Source of the DNA: Diphasiastrum complanatum
Lineage: Eukaryota; Streptophyta; Lycopodiopsida; Lycopodiales; Lycopodiaceae
Direction of reading: 5' to 3'
Length of the DNA stretch: 64,000 nt
NCBI GenBank assembly: GCA_029204225.1
Contig: CM055093.1
Location: 18,191,041 to 18,255,040, forward strand
Part shown: positions 1-11,219 of the stretch, piece by piece
Layout: every line of letters begins with the position of its first letter
Numbering within the stretch: the stretch's first letter is position 1
Position numbers and translations under genes: made by a program
Notes under the pieces: generated by a model
Told to the model about the DNA's origin: nothing
Seen by the model: the letters and a program-made list of their open reading frames with translations, nothing else
Database searches by the model: none

Positions 1-273
1 ATGGAAAAGCTACTGCTCAAAGTGGTTGAAAAATACCATTAGAGTTATATATATATTATATATTTCCAAAACCACATACATTATCATGATAAAACCATTG
101 AAAAAGATGGTCAAGCTTTCGTAGATAGATCATGGCTATTGCATCAAAGATTGAATCAGATTAAGTTTGCTTGATTGGAGAGAACACAAGAATTAGTAAA
201 TGAAAGATATTTATATCTTTGAAAGGAATATTTGAGATGGATTATTTATGAGATGAATGGGTTCAAACTTAAG

Positions 274-396
274 TTACCTTCTAGTATAATCTATGGCAAT
301 ATCCGAACTAGAAACCCAATGACTGGCTTCATAATCATACCAAAACCCCTCAATAGTGTTATGAACACTATTAAGCAACACACCAAACGTACCACA
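274..396 (+). repeat. 123-bp segment, inverted copy at 7332-7453
   Basis: The sequence starting TTACCTTCTAGTATAATCTA and running to the CGTACCACA end recurs as reverse complement at 7332-7453 with only scattered differences. Both flanks diverge abruptly. In the right copy the segment abuts the broken end of the G1 integrase. It could be a short dispersed repeat, a filler captured during repair, or part of an unrecognised element. Confidence 0.75.
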
Positions 397-433
397 GAAC
401 CTTTATGTCAAAAGCAATTTTATTATATTTTCA

Positions 434-685
434 GCTCGTTACCGTAAAGAAATCACTCTACGAAGTGATTCAGATAAAGATACCAAGTTAACCCAGGAGT
501 TGTTCGATGGAACATTACTCCTGGTTAAGTTAGAAGAATTCGGCAACTTACCAGTTGGCCGCTATACCAAATCCAAAGAAGACTTGCTCTTGATCGAAGC
601 TCAATAGAACTTGGAGCTTGCTCAGAAGTTATATGAAGAGCTGAATCATAAAGATGATATGTTCACGAGGATGTTTCACATTTGA
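434..685 (+). pseudogene. Exon-like open segment, family not recognised
   Basis: Directly after a pyrimidine-rich stretch ending in TTTTCAG (acceptor-like), one frame stays open for 83 codons except for a single TAG at 605-607. The translation is hydrophilic and looks protein-like (it contains KLTQELFDGTLLLVKLEEF and LAQKLYEELNHKDD). It matches no family I recognise and no retroelement domain in this window. It may be a degraded host exon or part of an element's extra ORF. Coding status is an inference from openness and composition only. Confidence 0.3.
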
Positions 686-1964
686 GGAAGGGGATATGAG
701 ATGCCACGAAAATGTTAAATATTAAATATCAACATAAATATGGCATGATATACTCAAAAATGAAGATATGAGCTGGATAAATATAGATCATGAAGAGGCC
801 TAAGTCATTTTTCGGGAATATATCTCCTAAGTACTTGTCTTGTAATTAAGGACAAGACCTTTTTAAGGAAATGACATTGTCTTGGACAACCTTTACTAGG
901 TTGTCTATACGAAACGACTAGATATGAAAAGACATGATAAACTAGAGTAGCTTTTACTCATAGTTAAGTATACCTCCTATGGTATAGGTGAACTTATTCT
1001 CAGTCTAATCGTTAACTAGACCCTTTTGTGGGAGCGACGCACCTGTTGTTTTAGAGATGTGTTTGTTCACCCCGTAGAACATATATTGATCTCACACTTC
1101 AGTCTCGATCATCGAGAGAGAAGAGTTTATGCTTATGTAAGAGATTGAAGAAGTGAATAGAGTTCTATGAGTTATTCTCTCTTATCTCTATTCTCCGCAC
1201 TGTTGAGTGTGAGTGATATGGAGTCTGCTAACAATCTGTAAAGCATTTCATGAATTTCTCTTTGATCAGACAGATGCCCTAGTGCATTACAGTCGTTTGC
1301 TGAGTTTCCATAAAACATGCTCTAAAGAACTGTCTTTAAACTATCTTATTCCTCTGTCACGAATACTTCCTTTCCGGCTCTCAAATAACGACTATCTTTG
1401 GTACAGTCTAGCACGATCATTGAATAAAGCTGTATGTATACATATGAGATGACAGTCCCTGCTTGAAGAATTAAGTCTCTGATCTGTCTTCCTGATTGGC
1501 ATTAACATAAGTTTCTAACGTATTCTAAAACTCTTCGTGTTCTTTAACAAGTTGGACTTTAGTTGTTGAGGATCACTGTCTAAAAACAAATAGTTCGCGA
1601 AAGCGATTAATTAATTGTCTGCACAATCGTGAATACATCGAACAATTCTCGATTCTCTGTTGACACCTTAATCAGCCAAAGTGTAGTACTGCTATACTAC
1701 TCTGATAACATCTCATTTGTAGAACGCGATTGTTGTTCTAAATTTATTAACACTACCCATTCCAAATATAAGTAATATTGGTTACTTGTTAATGTCTGTC
1801 GACAACCAGAATAACACTTGAAACCACTTGCCATAATTGTACCAAAAACATAACTTTCTAATGTTGTCCTCTGTGGGAACAACATTATTTACTATAAAAA
1901 TTATATTAACCTTGTTGGTATAGTACAACAGAAATCTACATTTGCTGTTGATAAAGCAATTTCA

Positions 1965-2640
1965 TTGGACTATTTTTGTAATAGTTTGAATAAAGTCATA
2001 GAAGATGAACCATCATTTGCTTTGGAAATCTTTGTGTCCACATTCTTTGTGCATGATCATTCCAATGTAAGGACCAAAGATTATCCTATTTCAATGATAG
2101 GAATAATGGTAGTGTTTTGCTCTTCAAGTAGAGATTGTAGAATCTACTTGTTTTCAACCAAAGAATTTGTCAATGGTGGAAATGATATCTTTCAAGAGTG
2201 GAAGATTTGTAAACTTCAAGAAGCACCTTTGGATCAACACCTTATTCAATTCATTGATGGTTTGGAGTCAAGTCAAGTGGAGGATCAAGCTCAAGACCCG
2301 AGGACTCCAACAAGAACCTTGAGTATCAAGATGGAGCCATCTAGGCTCAATCATATGGATCAAGCAAGGCAAGTTGTCTTTGGCAACATTATGTATGCAC
2401 TTAATAGTTTTATTGATGTATCTTCAAGTGCAAAAAATGCCTTGGAATCCATGGCTTGGCATGATGTATTGTTTTTGAAGTGTGCTATATATATATAGAC
2501 ACATTTGTGGAACATCTTGTAAGGGATCCTTTAAGAGGTGGTGAAAGATCCTTCATGGACATCATTCTCTATTGGAGTCTCAAAAGTTCCTTGTTTATAG
2601 CTGGATGTTTTAGACACTTCTAAAAGCATTCATTCATCTA
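1965..2640 (+). pseudogene. Copia remnant: integrase-RT linker and RT tail
   Basis: The frame at 1965-2498 ends in a stretch (EPSRLNHMDQARQ, then a DVSSSAKNALESMAWHDVL-like tail) that aligns with the linker before the reverse transcriptase in the intact copia at 16357-20349 (EPSRLSYVDKGKQ, then EACKSKVWRDAM). After 2499 it jumps to RT-tail sequence (VRDPLRGGERSFMDII) matching the copia at 50922-52202. Most of RT and RNase H are therefore deleted. It lies directly upstream of a polypurine tract and LTR, so it is the wrecked 3' part of a plus-strand copia element. No product is expected. Confidence 0.7.
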
Positions 2641-2670
2641 GAAAGAGAGTTGTAAATAGATCAAGCTAAA

Positions 2671-2682
2671 TTTGAGGAGGAG
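2671..2682 (+). other. Polypurine tract of copia remnant
   Basis: TTTGAGGAGGAG immediately precedes the TG of the LTR at 2683. It has the same form as the PPTs of the copia elements at 50463 and 16344 (minus strand). In the family this tract primes plus-strand DNA synthesis. Confidence 0.8.
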
Positions 2683-3696
2683 TGTGAAGAATTGTCAAAA
2701 ATTGGCAAATCTAGCTTGATCAAAGATCATGTAGAACATTGTAAATATTGTGTATAATTGGGTTCCACACATGTGAGGCCAAGATGCCACATGGCAACCC
2801 ACTCCTAATGTAGGTTAGGTCAAGTCAAGAGAGTTGGTCATGTCTATTTGGTGGTCATCCCTACTTTATAGGACCTACACCTAAGTTAAAGGTGAAAATT
2901 TGACCAACTAGCTACCTACCAAGCATAAGTCTAGGATCTAGGCTAGGGTTTCATTTTAGGGCAAAAAGGGTGAGTTAACTTCCTTATTACATGCTGGAAA
3001 TCCACCTAACTTCAAGAAGGAAGTCGAATTTGCTATGTATATCCAGCTCCCATAGTGAGAAGATAGAAAATTTTTGGAGCTCATGTCAAAATATTGAAAA
3101 ATCTATCTAATGTTGTGAGTATGGGTCCTATAAATGCCAAAGATGAATTGAGCTCTTTTGGCTTAGTAAAGACCCATCTTAGAATAAAATATTCAAGGTA
3201 GGTAAAAGTAGAAACTCGAGCTACCATAGGAATTGCCATTTGTACTTTACATGCCACATTTAATGCATGAAAAGACTATGTGGCACAATTAGACATAGTG
3301 AGGTGGCTTGGATGAGTCTAGATAGCTTGAGAGGTGGATCCACAACTCCAATTCAACTCAAAGTAGGAGAAAAGTCCATGGATCTATATATATGTGATGT
3401 ACTCTCAATGAGAAAATGATGAAATTCGTGTGTAATGCAAATTTGGAGACAAGCTCTTTGTGCCCTCTCTCTCTCCACGAGTTTTGTACCTTCTATTTTC
3501 TCTCTCTAGTCGAGTAGAGGCATTTATGATACTTTGTCTTATGTTTTATTGACAAATTTTGCTTGTAACACAATAATATTGCTTGTATGATCAACTTTCC
3601 TATTGACAACCAATGCTAGTCTGATCTTTATGGTGTTATTGTGCTTAAGAGATCAAAAATACATGTGTAGGGCATCCCACACGTGTGATTTCAGCA
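2683..3696 (+). repeat. Copia LTR (1014 bp) between a PPT and a PBS
   Basis: It begins TGTGAAGAATTG and ends TTTCAGCA, with the palindrome CACACGTGTG 9 bp inside the 3' end. The left neighbour is copia 3' coding remnant plus PPT; the right neighbour is a tRNA-Met PBS and leader. The LTR is thus flanked by internal sequence on both sides, not by host DNA. A shortened copy in opposite orientation lies at 40643-41256. Its ends resemble those of copia D (49760-56627), so the families are related. Confidence 0.8.
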
Positions 3697-3709
3697 TGAT
3701 ATCAGAGCC
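3697..3709 (+). other. PBS, initiator tRNA-Met type
   Basis: TGATATCAGAGCC directly follows the LTR end. It differs by one base from TGGTATCAGAGC, which is the complement of the plant initiator tRNA-Met 3' end and is standard for copia elements. Confidence 0.85.
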
Positions 3710-4323
3710 TACCTAAGTTTTACAAGCAAATCTAATCAAAAAGTTTGCAGATCTGATCAGATTTCAAGCTAGGAATTGTCTAGATTCTACCTTCTAGCTA
3801 GTTTGTAGTTTTCTTTTGATTCTGAGTTTCAAACCACATTGAATTGGCCAGATCAGATACTGTACGTCCGCCCATTTTCAGATTGGTGGTTCTCTCTCAC
3901 CTCAAATCCAAATTTCAAGCAAATTAGCCCACTACTCAAATAAGATGAAATATTTTTCTCAAGATAGCCTCTCACACATTTGTGTCATAAAACTAAAGTT
4001 AGTTGTTCAATTCAAGGTAATTGAACCACTAATTTTTCCTTACTATAAGCTTAAAAAATATAGGTATTTGATAGATATGGCAAATTGAGTTTTTAAAAAT
4101 ATAACCATTAAAATCTGTATATCTCATCCATAAACACACACTATATTTGAATTTGTATTGGATCCTACATTCAAGCTGTCATTGCATATTGTATATTCTA
4201 TTAAAACAATATCTTCATAGGCTGCTCATATATATTTCAAACATGAAGTTCACAATGATATGTAAATTTCTTACTCCTCCATTCACATATTAAAATATGT
4301 CACCAAGTTATGTGTCTAGTTGA
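3710..4323. other. Copia leader remnant, then AT-rich DNA
   Basis: The first ~250 bases resemble the untranslated leader beside the PBS of copia D (about 55080-55200, opposite strand). No gag start follows; the sequence passes into AT-rich DNA and then the minus-strand gag-like ORF region. No gene is supported here. Confidence 0.5.
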
Positions 4324-5174
4324 TCAAGGTAACAACTTTGGATGATAGTCATTTTTCTTAATAATCTCATTGTCATGCCATCGTTTATATGATTTTTTCT
4401 TCTTCTTCTTTTCAATTTCGAATAGATATATTTTTCTAATAGTCTTTTTATATTGTTTCAAATTTAGGATTTTTTTTGTTTTTATTGTATTTTTTAAAGA
4501 AAAAACTATCATATTATATACATCTACATCATTATAATTATATCAATTTATTTGGATATTTCGTATGGTAATTATCATGAAGCATCTCATATGTATGATG
4601 ACTTAATATCATATTATACCAATTATTACAAATAATCTTGTAATATTTGAAACCATTGATTTTTTCGGATTTTCTTTGATATTCACCATTTTTTTCATAG
4701 ACTTTATTTTGTATATCTTTAGCTCTTTTATAGTTATAATCACTTCTCCACCTCTTATCATGCTTTCTTAGTATTTCGTCAGTTAGAGATTTTAATGCTC
4801 GTATGTAGTTATATTTTTCCGACTTCATAAAATTTTGATAGAGTATTATAATCACAAAAGATACCATAATACTATATTGATATGGTAATACATCCAAAGA
4901 TTCAATTACCATATATATTAAAAATATTTTCATTCAGTTCCTTTTTAGTAGATATGTCATTGATCAATTTATTATGTATAAAATTTTGATCCACAAGTGT
5001 AAACATTAATTTATCATCAATTGATATTTTAATATCTATACCATATAATGAATTAACATAGTCATTATTCCAATGGCTAAACTCTTGAAGAACATTTTTA
5101 TTTGTATTCTTGGTACAAATCTCATTATCGTATATTGAATTTATTTTTTTTAGAATCTTCCATTTCTCTTTCAT
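4324..5174 (-). pseudogene. Frameshifted continuation of gag-like ORF
   Basis: Overlapping minus-strand frames (4902-5174, 4538-4933, 4324-4512) continue downstream of the gag-like ORF, with the same extreme AT and Lys/Asn/Ile bias. Fragments such as KRWRSDYNYKRAKD show no catalytic motif. I read this as the decayed 3' part of the same unit. No protease DSG/DTG or RT motif is present. Confidence 0.4.
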
Positions 5175-6522
5175 TCTGATTTTTCACATTAGTTTCTTCA
5201 TATAGCTCATTATTAATCAGCTTCAACGGTGAGTGATCCAACTTGGATAATTCTAATTCTAACTCTTCATCATATTCATGAACAACTTGTAACTCATCCA
5301 TCTTATATGATAAATCCTTTTGATCTTTCTTTGAATCAGATGGGTCATCATTTTTTTCCTTGGGAAGAATGAAAGTTATATTTTGACCTTGAAACCTTTC
5401 ATCAATGTCACCCATATTGGAAGTAATGATTTTCTTTATGAATTCTTCTACTCCAACAAAACTATCATCAATTTCTTGATCATTCACTAATAATGGTAAT
5501 ATTTGACTTTTAGGTTGTGATATACACATGTCATTTGATATCATTTCTTCCTTCAAAAGATATTGACTTTGCAACAAGTTAGAATCAACAAAATTTGATT
5601 GACCTTCTTGTTCTACTTCCTCAATAGCATATTTATCAATTATAGCATCATATATATTTTCCAGTTTTTCATTATCATTATATAAAAACTCCATCAGTTC
5701 CGGGTAGACATCAATGGAATGCACCACATCTTGAGTATCTTCACAACAATTGTTTTCTTCAATCACAGCAGTAATTTCATTTGATTGATCAATCTTATAG
5801 TCATATTCAACATTTTTACTGCATGTTTCTTGCACCATAATATTTTCTTTAATTTTGAAAAGCTGATTTGTTTGAATAGGATCATCTAAATAACAAGATT
5901 TATTTTTTGTAAGAATTTTAGGAATAGATGATATTGTAGCATAGTAGGAAGGGATTTCTACATCAAATTCATCCAAGTATCTATCTATCCAACTCTTCTT
6001 ATCAAATTCTTCTATTTCAGTCATCATCTTATCAGCATGTTCTATAACAACTGCCCTAGAGATAGCTTCCTCAAAAGTCTTAGGAACTTTTGAGAGAATA
6101 CCATATGTCATGTCATTAGGCAAACCTGATATAAACCAAGATAATAAAAACTCTTCTCCTGGTCTTTCACTTAATCTTTTAGCCAAACAATTGATTCTAT
6201 CAACAAAGCTTTTGATAGGTTCATTTTGTTTCAATTTAATTTCACTTAGTAGTTTGATAATATCAGAAGAGTAATTCCATCTTCTAAATCTATCCAAGAA
6301 GCTTGTTTTAAGCTTTGTCCAATTGCAAATTTTCTTTTGATTCAATACAGAATACCATTCAAGAGCAAGATTATCCAATGTTACTAGAAATAATCTAAAC
6401 ATATCATCATCTTCTTCTTCATAATTTTGTCTACACACATTCATGAATTTTTGAATATGTAGATCTGCATCTTCACCTTCATTTCCATTAAAACTGGGTA
6501 AACTGGCACTTTCTTCATCCAT
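5125..6522 (-). CDS. Ty3/gypsy-like Gag ORF, gag-only element
   Basis: The probable start is the ATG at 6520-6522 (MDEESASLPSFNG), although the frame is open to 6636. The N-terminal ~190 residues fit a Retrotrans_gag capsid domain: PSFNGNEGEDADLHIQKF, an LALEWY tryptophan motif, FLDRFRRW, and a PIKSFVDRINCLAKRL helix. The remaining ~270 residues are acidic and low in complexity. There is no CCHC zinc knuckle, protease or RT. The 465-residue frame is intact although everything around it is decayed. The sequence is much more AT-rich than the neighbouring copia and G elements. It may be a young non-autonomous gag-only element or a retained gag. No LTR pair was found by eye. Confidence 0.55.
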   Translation of the reverse strand: MDEESASLPSFNGNEGEDADLHIQKFMNVCRQNYEEEDDDMFRLFLVTLDNLALEWYSVLNQKKICNWTKLKTSFLDRFRRWNYSSDIIKLLSEIKLKQNEPIKSFVDRINCLAKRLSERPGEEFLLSWFISGLPNDMTYGILSKVPKTFEEAISRAVVIEHADKMMTEIEEFDKKSWIDRYLDEFDVEIPSYYATISSIPKILTKNKSCYLDDPIQTNQLFKIKENIMVQETCSKNVEYDYKIDQSNEITAVIEENNCCEDTQDVVHSIDVYPELMEFLYNDNEKLENIYDAIIDKYAIEEVEQEGQSNFVDSNLLQSQYLLKEEMISNDMCISQPKSQILPLLVNDQEIDDSFVGVEEFIKKIITSNMGDIDERFQGQNITFILPKEKNDDPSDSKKDQKDLSYKMDELQVVHEYDEELELELSKLDHSPLKLINNELYEETNVKNQNEREMEDSKKNKFNIR

Positions 6523-6639
6523 TGATATTATTTTTTTTTCTTTAAACTTTTTTCTTTTTATATGCTCTATTGTAAAATGATCAAAGAAATGATTTTTTTC
6601 AATAATTATAACTTTGGTGATAATAATTGATTTCAATTT

Positions 6640-7331
6640 TGAATTGGACCTACTTAGTTTGTAATACTTATAGTTTTTTTAGCTAGTTCTCTTCATCTTT
6701 CATTTCTAAGCGTTTTCTTCTTCTTCTTTTTTCACAATTTTTTATTTATTTATTTTATCAACTATGAATAACACTCATTCAAGACATGCAATTTCAATAC
6801 AGTCCTCTGGAGTGACTTTCCTTGTCTACTTCAAGATGGCACCCACTAGGTTAGGATGGTGGGGCTAGGCTTCACACCTACACCTCTCTGTCCAACACTA
6901 TACCTTACTTCTTCTACAAATCTTGAAACTGTTGTACTACTCAATCATGAAAACATTCAATCTTGCTCACACATCTCACAAATATCACCAAGTCCAAACA
7001 AGAATTTTTATCACACAATACCATCATGATCAAAAGTTACAATCATTCATTTTTCATCTATGCAATCATTAAATAATGATTGTCCATTCAAAATCAAAAC
7101 ACATATAAAAATTTTTACAAGGTCAATTCCATGTGGAATATTCAATTTTTTTTTCTTCTTCTTTTTCATCAAGATGTATGTTTCCCTTTCGTATTTGTCC
7201 AATTTCTTTCACATTAGGAGCGTTGATAACACTTCTAAACCTTCTAAATCCTCTATGGCAGTATGAACTAGGATACCACTAGAGTATTTTACTTTCATGG
7301 ATCTAAATCCCATTGTGGTCGCCATAAAACA
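6640..7331. other. Non-coding spacer upstream of gag-like ORF
   Basis: AT-rich, with poly-T runs and no supported gene. Relative to the minus-strand gag it occupies the leader/5' LTR position. I could not identify a TG...CA-bounded LTR or a PBS. Confidence 0.4.
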
Positions 7332-7453
7332 TGTGGTACGTTTGGTGTGTTGCTTAATAGTGTTATGAACACTATAGTGGAGTTTTGTATGATTATGAAG
7401 CCAGTCATTGGGTTTCTAGTTTGAATATTGCCATAGATTATACTAGAAGGTAA
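7332..7453 (-). repeat. Inverted partner of the 274-396 repeat
   Basis: This is the reverse complement of 274-396 and is fused to the truncated integrase of gypsy G1. The integrase frame runs into it and stops at 7443. Confidence 0.75.
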
Positions 7454-7871
7454 TGTAAGCATTGATGAAATGGCTTCCGCGATTGCTGACTAGCTCTATC
7501 GGGCATCCGAAGCGTACAATGATATTTTCATAAAGGTACTTTGCAGTGGTCCTAGCATCAACTACTCTTACTGCCTTGGCTTCGACCCATTTGGTGAGGT
7601 AGTCTGTGGCTACGATTACGTATTGAGCCTGGGAACTCCTTGTCGTAGGGTGAATTGGATTGATGTAATCCAATCCCCACTTTTCGAATGGTGCTTGGGG
7701 TAAGACTAGGTGTAGTAGGTCATAATTCAATCTGGTTGGCCTTCTCGCCCTTTGGCACACACTGCACTTTTTTAAGTATTCCTCCGTATCCTTATGAATC
7801 ATTGGCCACCAACATCCTGATTGCAAGATCTTGCGAGCTATAATGTCGGATGCAAGATGGCCCCCACCCAT
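7454..7871 (-). pseudogene. G1 integrase, truncated
   Basis: It shows the end of the zinc-binding module (CSVCQRARRP) and part of the catalytic core (KWGLDYINP with the first Asp, TDYLTKWVEA, then VSNRGSHF). In the family the last motif is normally SDRG, so the second catalytic Asp is Asn here. The frame ends in foreign repeat sequence before the catalytic Glu. The frame is continuous with the upstream RNase H frame apart from stops. Non-functional. Confidence 0.8.
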
Positions 7872-8560
7872 GCCTTCATGTGAAAGCGAAATGATCTGGG
7901 TGGCCTCATGAGGAAGAATACATCACCGAAGAATTTCATCTGGTCCTCTTCGGTATAACTGGTCGGCAATCAGCTGATAAGGTCTAGCCTTCAAGATCAA
8001 TTTTTGTTGTTCCGCCTTTAGTAGTGATTTGTTTGGTTGGCCTCACAATAGATATTCAACAATGTCGGCAGTCCATTTTGGTACTGTGTCTACGTAAAAT
8101 AAGACAGCATCTGCCAGCTCATCGTCGGATTGGGTTGCAATCTCCTTTTCCTTGATCCTTGATACATGATCCGCCATGTAATGTTGTTTTTCATTGTGAA
8201 CTACTATCTGAAAATCAAATTCCAACAACAGAAGTAGCCTTCTGGTGATTCTCCCGGTGTTGCAAGTTTTATTAACAAGATAGAGCAAGGGTTGATGGTC
8301 AGTATAAAAAGCAAAATGTGTGGCCATCAGGTAATGTTGAAATTTCTTAACCGCATAAATCATTGTTAGTGCTTCCCGCTCTGTGGTTGAATAACTCATT
8401 TCAGTATCACTGAGCTGTCGGCTTGCAAATCGGATTGGAGAATCTTTTTTGTGTTCACCTGGCTGGGCTAAGACTACTCCAACTGCATACTTCGATGCGT
8501 CCGTATGCACATGAAACTCAATGGACCAATTGGGTGGGCGTAAGATTGGTGCTCAAACCA
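7872..8560 (-). pseudogene. G1 RNase H
   Basis: The frame at 8043-8510 has the Ty3 RNase H signatures HTDASKYAVG, SYSTTEREAL (catalytic Glu) and YTDHQPL (catalytic Asp), then an ADHVSR tail. Stops at 8577 and about 8550 separate it from RT, and a stop at 8043 separates it from the integrase zinc-binding region. In the family this domain removes the RNA strand during reverse transcription. Confidence 0.8.
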
Positions 8561-8576
8561 ATGCATTCTTAAGCTT

Positions 8577-9420
8577 CTAGAAAGCCTTTCGGGCTTCCTC
8601 ATTCCAATGTGGATCCATTGTGAGTTTGTAAATTGGTCGGGCTAACTCCGCAAAATCAAGAATGAAGATCCTATTATAGTTATCATGACCCATGAAGATA
8701 TAGACTTCGCGAATCGTCCCAGGTGGTGGTAGATCAATAATGATCCTGATCTTTAATAGATCTGTGGCAATTCTGTGTCTTGACACTATATGGCCGAGAA
8801 TCAAGCCATGTATTACCCAAAATTGACATTTTTCTAGATTCAGGGAGATCTGGTAGTCGCGGCATTTTTGTAACACCTTCTCCAAGTTGGATAAGTGTTT
8901 TGAGTCTGGTTTATGCATGTATAGATCATCCAAGAAAATTTCCAAAATTTTTTGCAAATAATCTTTGAATGCCACCTGCATGACTCGTCGGAAGGTGCCT
9001 GGGGCATTGCAAAGTCCGAATGGCATCACTTTATAGGCATAGGTTCCTCATTCCATGGCAAATGTTGTCTTGTGCTGGTTCTGGGGGGCTATCTTCACCT
9101 GGTTGTAGCCATTGAAGCCGTATAGAAAACTGTAGGCCTCGGTGCCAACTACTCTGTCGAGGACACTTTTCGTAAATGGTAAAGAAAAATGATCTTTTTT
9201 GGTGACTGCATTTAGCGCCTTCAAATTCACACAAATCCGCATTTTTTCGTTTTTCTTGGGTACAATAACTATCGGTGATACCCATTCTATGTGCTCAATT
9301 TCATAGATGAAATCTGCATCCATCAGCTTTTGCAACTCCTGCTTGATCAGTTCAGTATAATTCGGGTTGTAGCGGTAATAACGACTTACCTTGGGGACTG
9401 TTCCGTCCACCAAGGGTATG
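8577..9420 (-). pseudogene. G1 reverse transcriptase
   Basis: Two frame-matched pieces (9048-9413 and 8577-9029) give the RT core: PKVSRYYRYNPNYTE, WVSPIVIVPKKN, YNQVKIAPQNQHKTTF, MPFGLCNAP and the catalytic FLDD. The break at 9048-9050 is TGA where copy G3 has TGG (Trp), a G-to-A change. The catalytic Asp pair is intact but the reading frame is not. Confidence 0.85.
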
Positions 9421-10601
9421 GTGTGTTGGACTACTGTTGGTGGAATGTCTTTCAGGTCACTATAACTCTAGGCAAAACAATCTTTATACTCCACCAACAA
9501 CAATCGTAGTCTCTTGAATTGTGTGGGTGTTAACTGCTCTCCCACATGCACTATCTTTTTTGCTTCACTTGGCTTGGCAAAATTCATTGGCTATGTTCGC
9601 ACAGGTCCCTCAAAGACTTGTTCTGTTGGTGCTTGACTTTGATCAGGTTCTCTCTGGGCTTGTGACATCATGATTACCACGTCGTCCAAGGTGTAGTTCT
9701 TGAAAGTCTCAGGCATCTCGTGAACTGGCGCTCGTTGAGATTCCTCTTTCAACATATTGATCTTAGCCCGACTGGTCATTTTTTGATTTTCTGTCACCTG
9801 TGTAGAAGATGACGCTGTATCTGAGTCTTTCTTCATTGACTTCAAGGAATCCAACACTTTCTTTTTACTCTTTTTTGTCATTTTGGTGGATTCATCCTTG
9901 TTTTCTTTCACTGGGATTGCCGTGACATTCGCCTCATGGTTGCGAATATCAACATCCACTGTAGCTATCGCCTCTTCGGGTAGATCACTCCATTGGATGA
10001 CTTGGTTGTAGCGTTGTTTCAATTGATTCTTCTTATTCGTAGGTGCCTTGGGTGGATCGATCCTTGAGACTTTCGCCATAGCAGACTTTTGTGGTGGTTG
10101 AGCTGGTACCTTCTTGGTTCCGTAACAATCTGGGTCCATGTGGTGTAGGACCTGTTCATCAGTCAGCTCAATCTCCTTATTATAAGCTAGAGCATGTTGC
10201 CAAGGGACTAGATCATCGTCCACTGGGTTCTCAATAGGCTCCGTTGACAGCCATGCTATATTTATCATATTCATCCCAAATGTGATTGGTGTGTCCATGG
10301 TGTAACATTTGGATGAAGATGTACTAGGTTTTGAATCTGATTCATATTGACATATCTGGCAGACAATAGTTGCTAATGCATCTGTCCATATCACAACATT
10401 CTTCTTTGAATCATAGTGGCCTCCCCTGGATGGCCTTGGGCAATCAATCGTGTGATCTGTTGTGGATGATCCGTCATCAGCTTTGGGTGCAATAGGTTTC
10501 ACCCCCCATGTGGTTGGATCAACCTTCACAGCCTGTTCTCTGTTTTCGAAGGTGAGTTTTCCCATACCCAGTTGTGTACTACTTGCGCAGTCCTCACCCA
10601 T
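9421..10601 (-). pseudogene. G1 protease-RT spacer
   Basis: A long hydrophilic region, rich in Lys, Ser, Thr and Pro, joins protease to RT. The same segment is present in G3 (44412-45383) with clear similarity, so it is a constant part of this family. It has no catalytic motif I recognise. Stops: TAG at 9591, where G3 has a Gln codon, and TAG near 9471, where G3 has Trp. Confidence 0.7.
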
Positions 10602-11219
10602 GGTCTTCCCAGTAAAACACGGTATGCAGATGGAGATTCAGGTATCCATGACTATAAAAGTAATCACAAATTGCATGCCTGCTATCTTTACAGGGATATC
10701 GGCAACTACACCTTTTGGTTTCACACAAGATTGATCTGCCAGCTTGATGGCGAATCTTGTTGGCTTCAACCCTTGCGGACCCCATTTTTTATATAAAGTA
10801 GTCGAGATCAAATTGACACCCGATCCTCCATCTACCACTGTTGCCTCGTCCTCATATCTCTTGTGTTTGATGAGCAAAGTGATGTTGTGTTCCTCCCCTT
10901 CCCATGCTGCTCCGATGTGGAGGACGTTACTTGTTTCTTCGTAGCTCATACAATATATGGGCTCAGGCGCTACTGGCTCCTCATTCGCTTTGGCCCATTC
11001 AACTAGAAGGCTTTTCACTTGTGGTACAATCCGTAGTAGTTCTCCGAGTGGTAAACTAACACGACTTGACAATAAAAGTGTGAGCCTTTCAATGCGTGGT
11101 TCCTCGGGCTCCACCATGTGAAAAGGTGGTTCATGTTGGTGTAACCGATCATTTTGATCAGTGCGTAGTGGTAGCCCATTTGTGGTTCCCATTCGACGCC
11201 AACTGGAGGTTCGGTGGGA
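10602..11219 (-). pseudogene. G1 aspartic protease
   Basis: The frame at 10638-11192 contains VVDGGSGVNLIS, the protease active-site region in its DGGS form as in Tat/Athila-type elements. KWGPQGLKPTRFAIKLAD and AGMQFVITFIVMD follow. Near 10640 and 10560, deletions of 2 and 1 bases relative to the G2 copy scramble a short part before the original frame returns. Confidence 0.75.

Larger units (their letters stand above)
1..1964. other. Unassigned AT-rich flank
   Basis: No intact gene is seen. The stretch holds a 123-bp segment repeated in inverted orientation near 7.4 kb and an exon-like open segment around 434-685, both listed separately. From about 700 to 1960 I see only short ORFs without recognisable motifs. 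Part of it (about 1020-1210) reads like an LTR or untranslated region, but no termini can be fixed. Confidence 0.4.
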
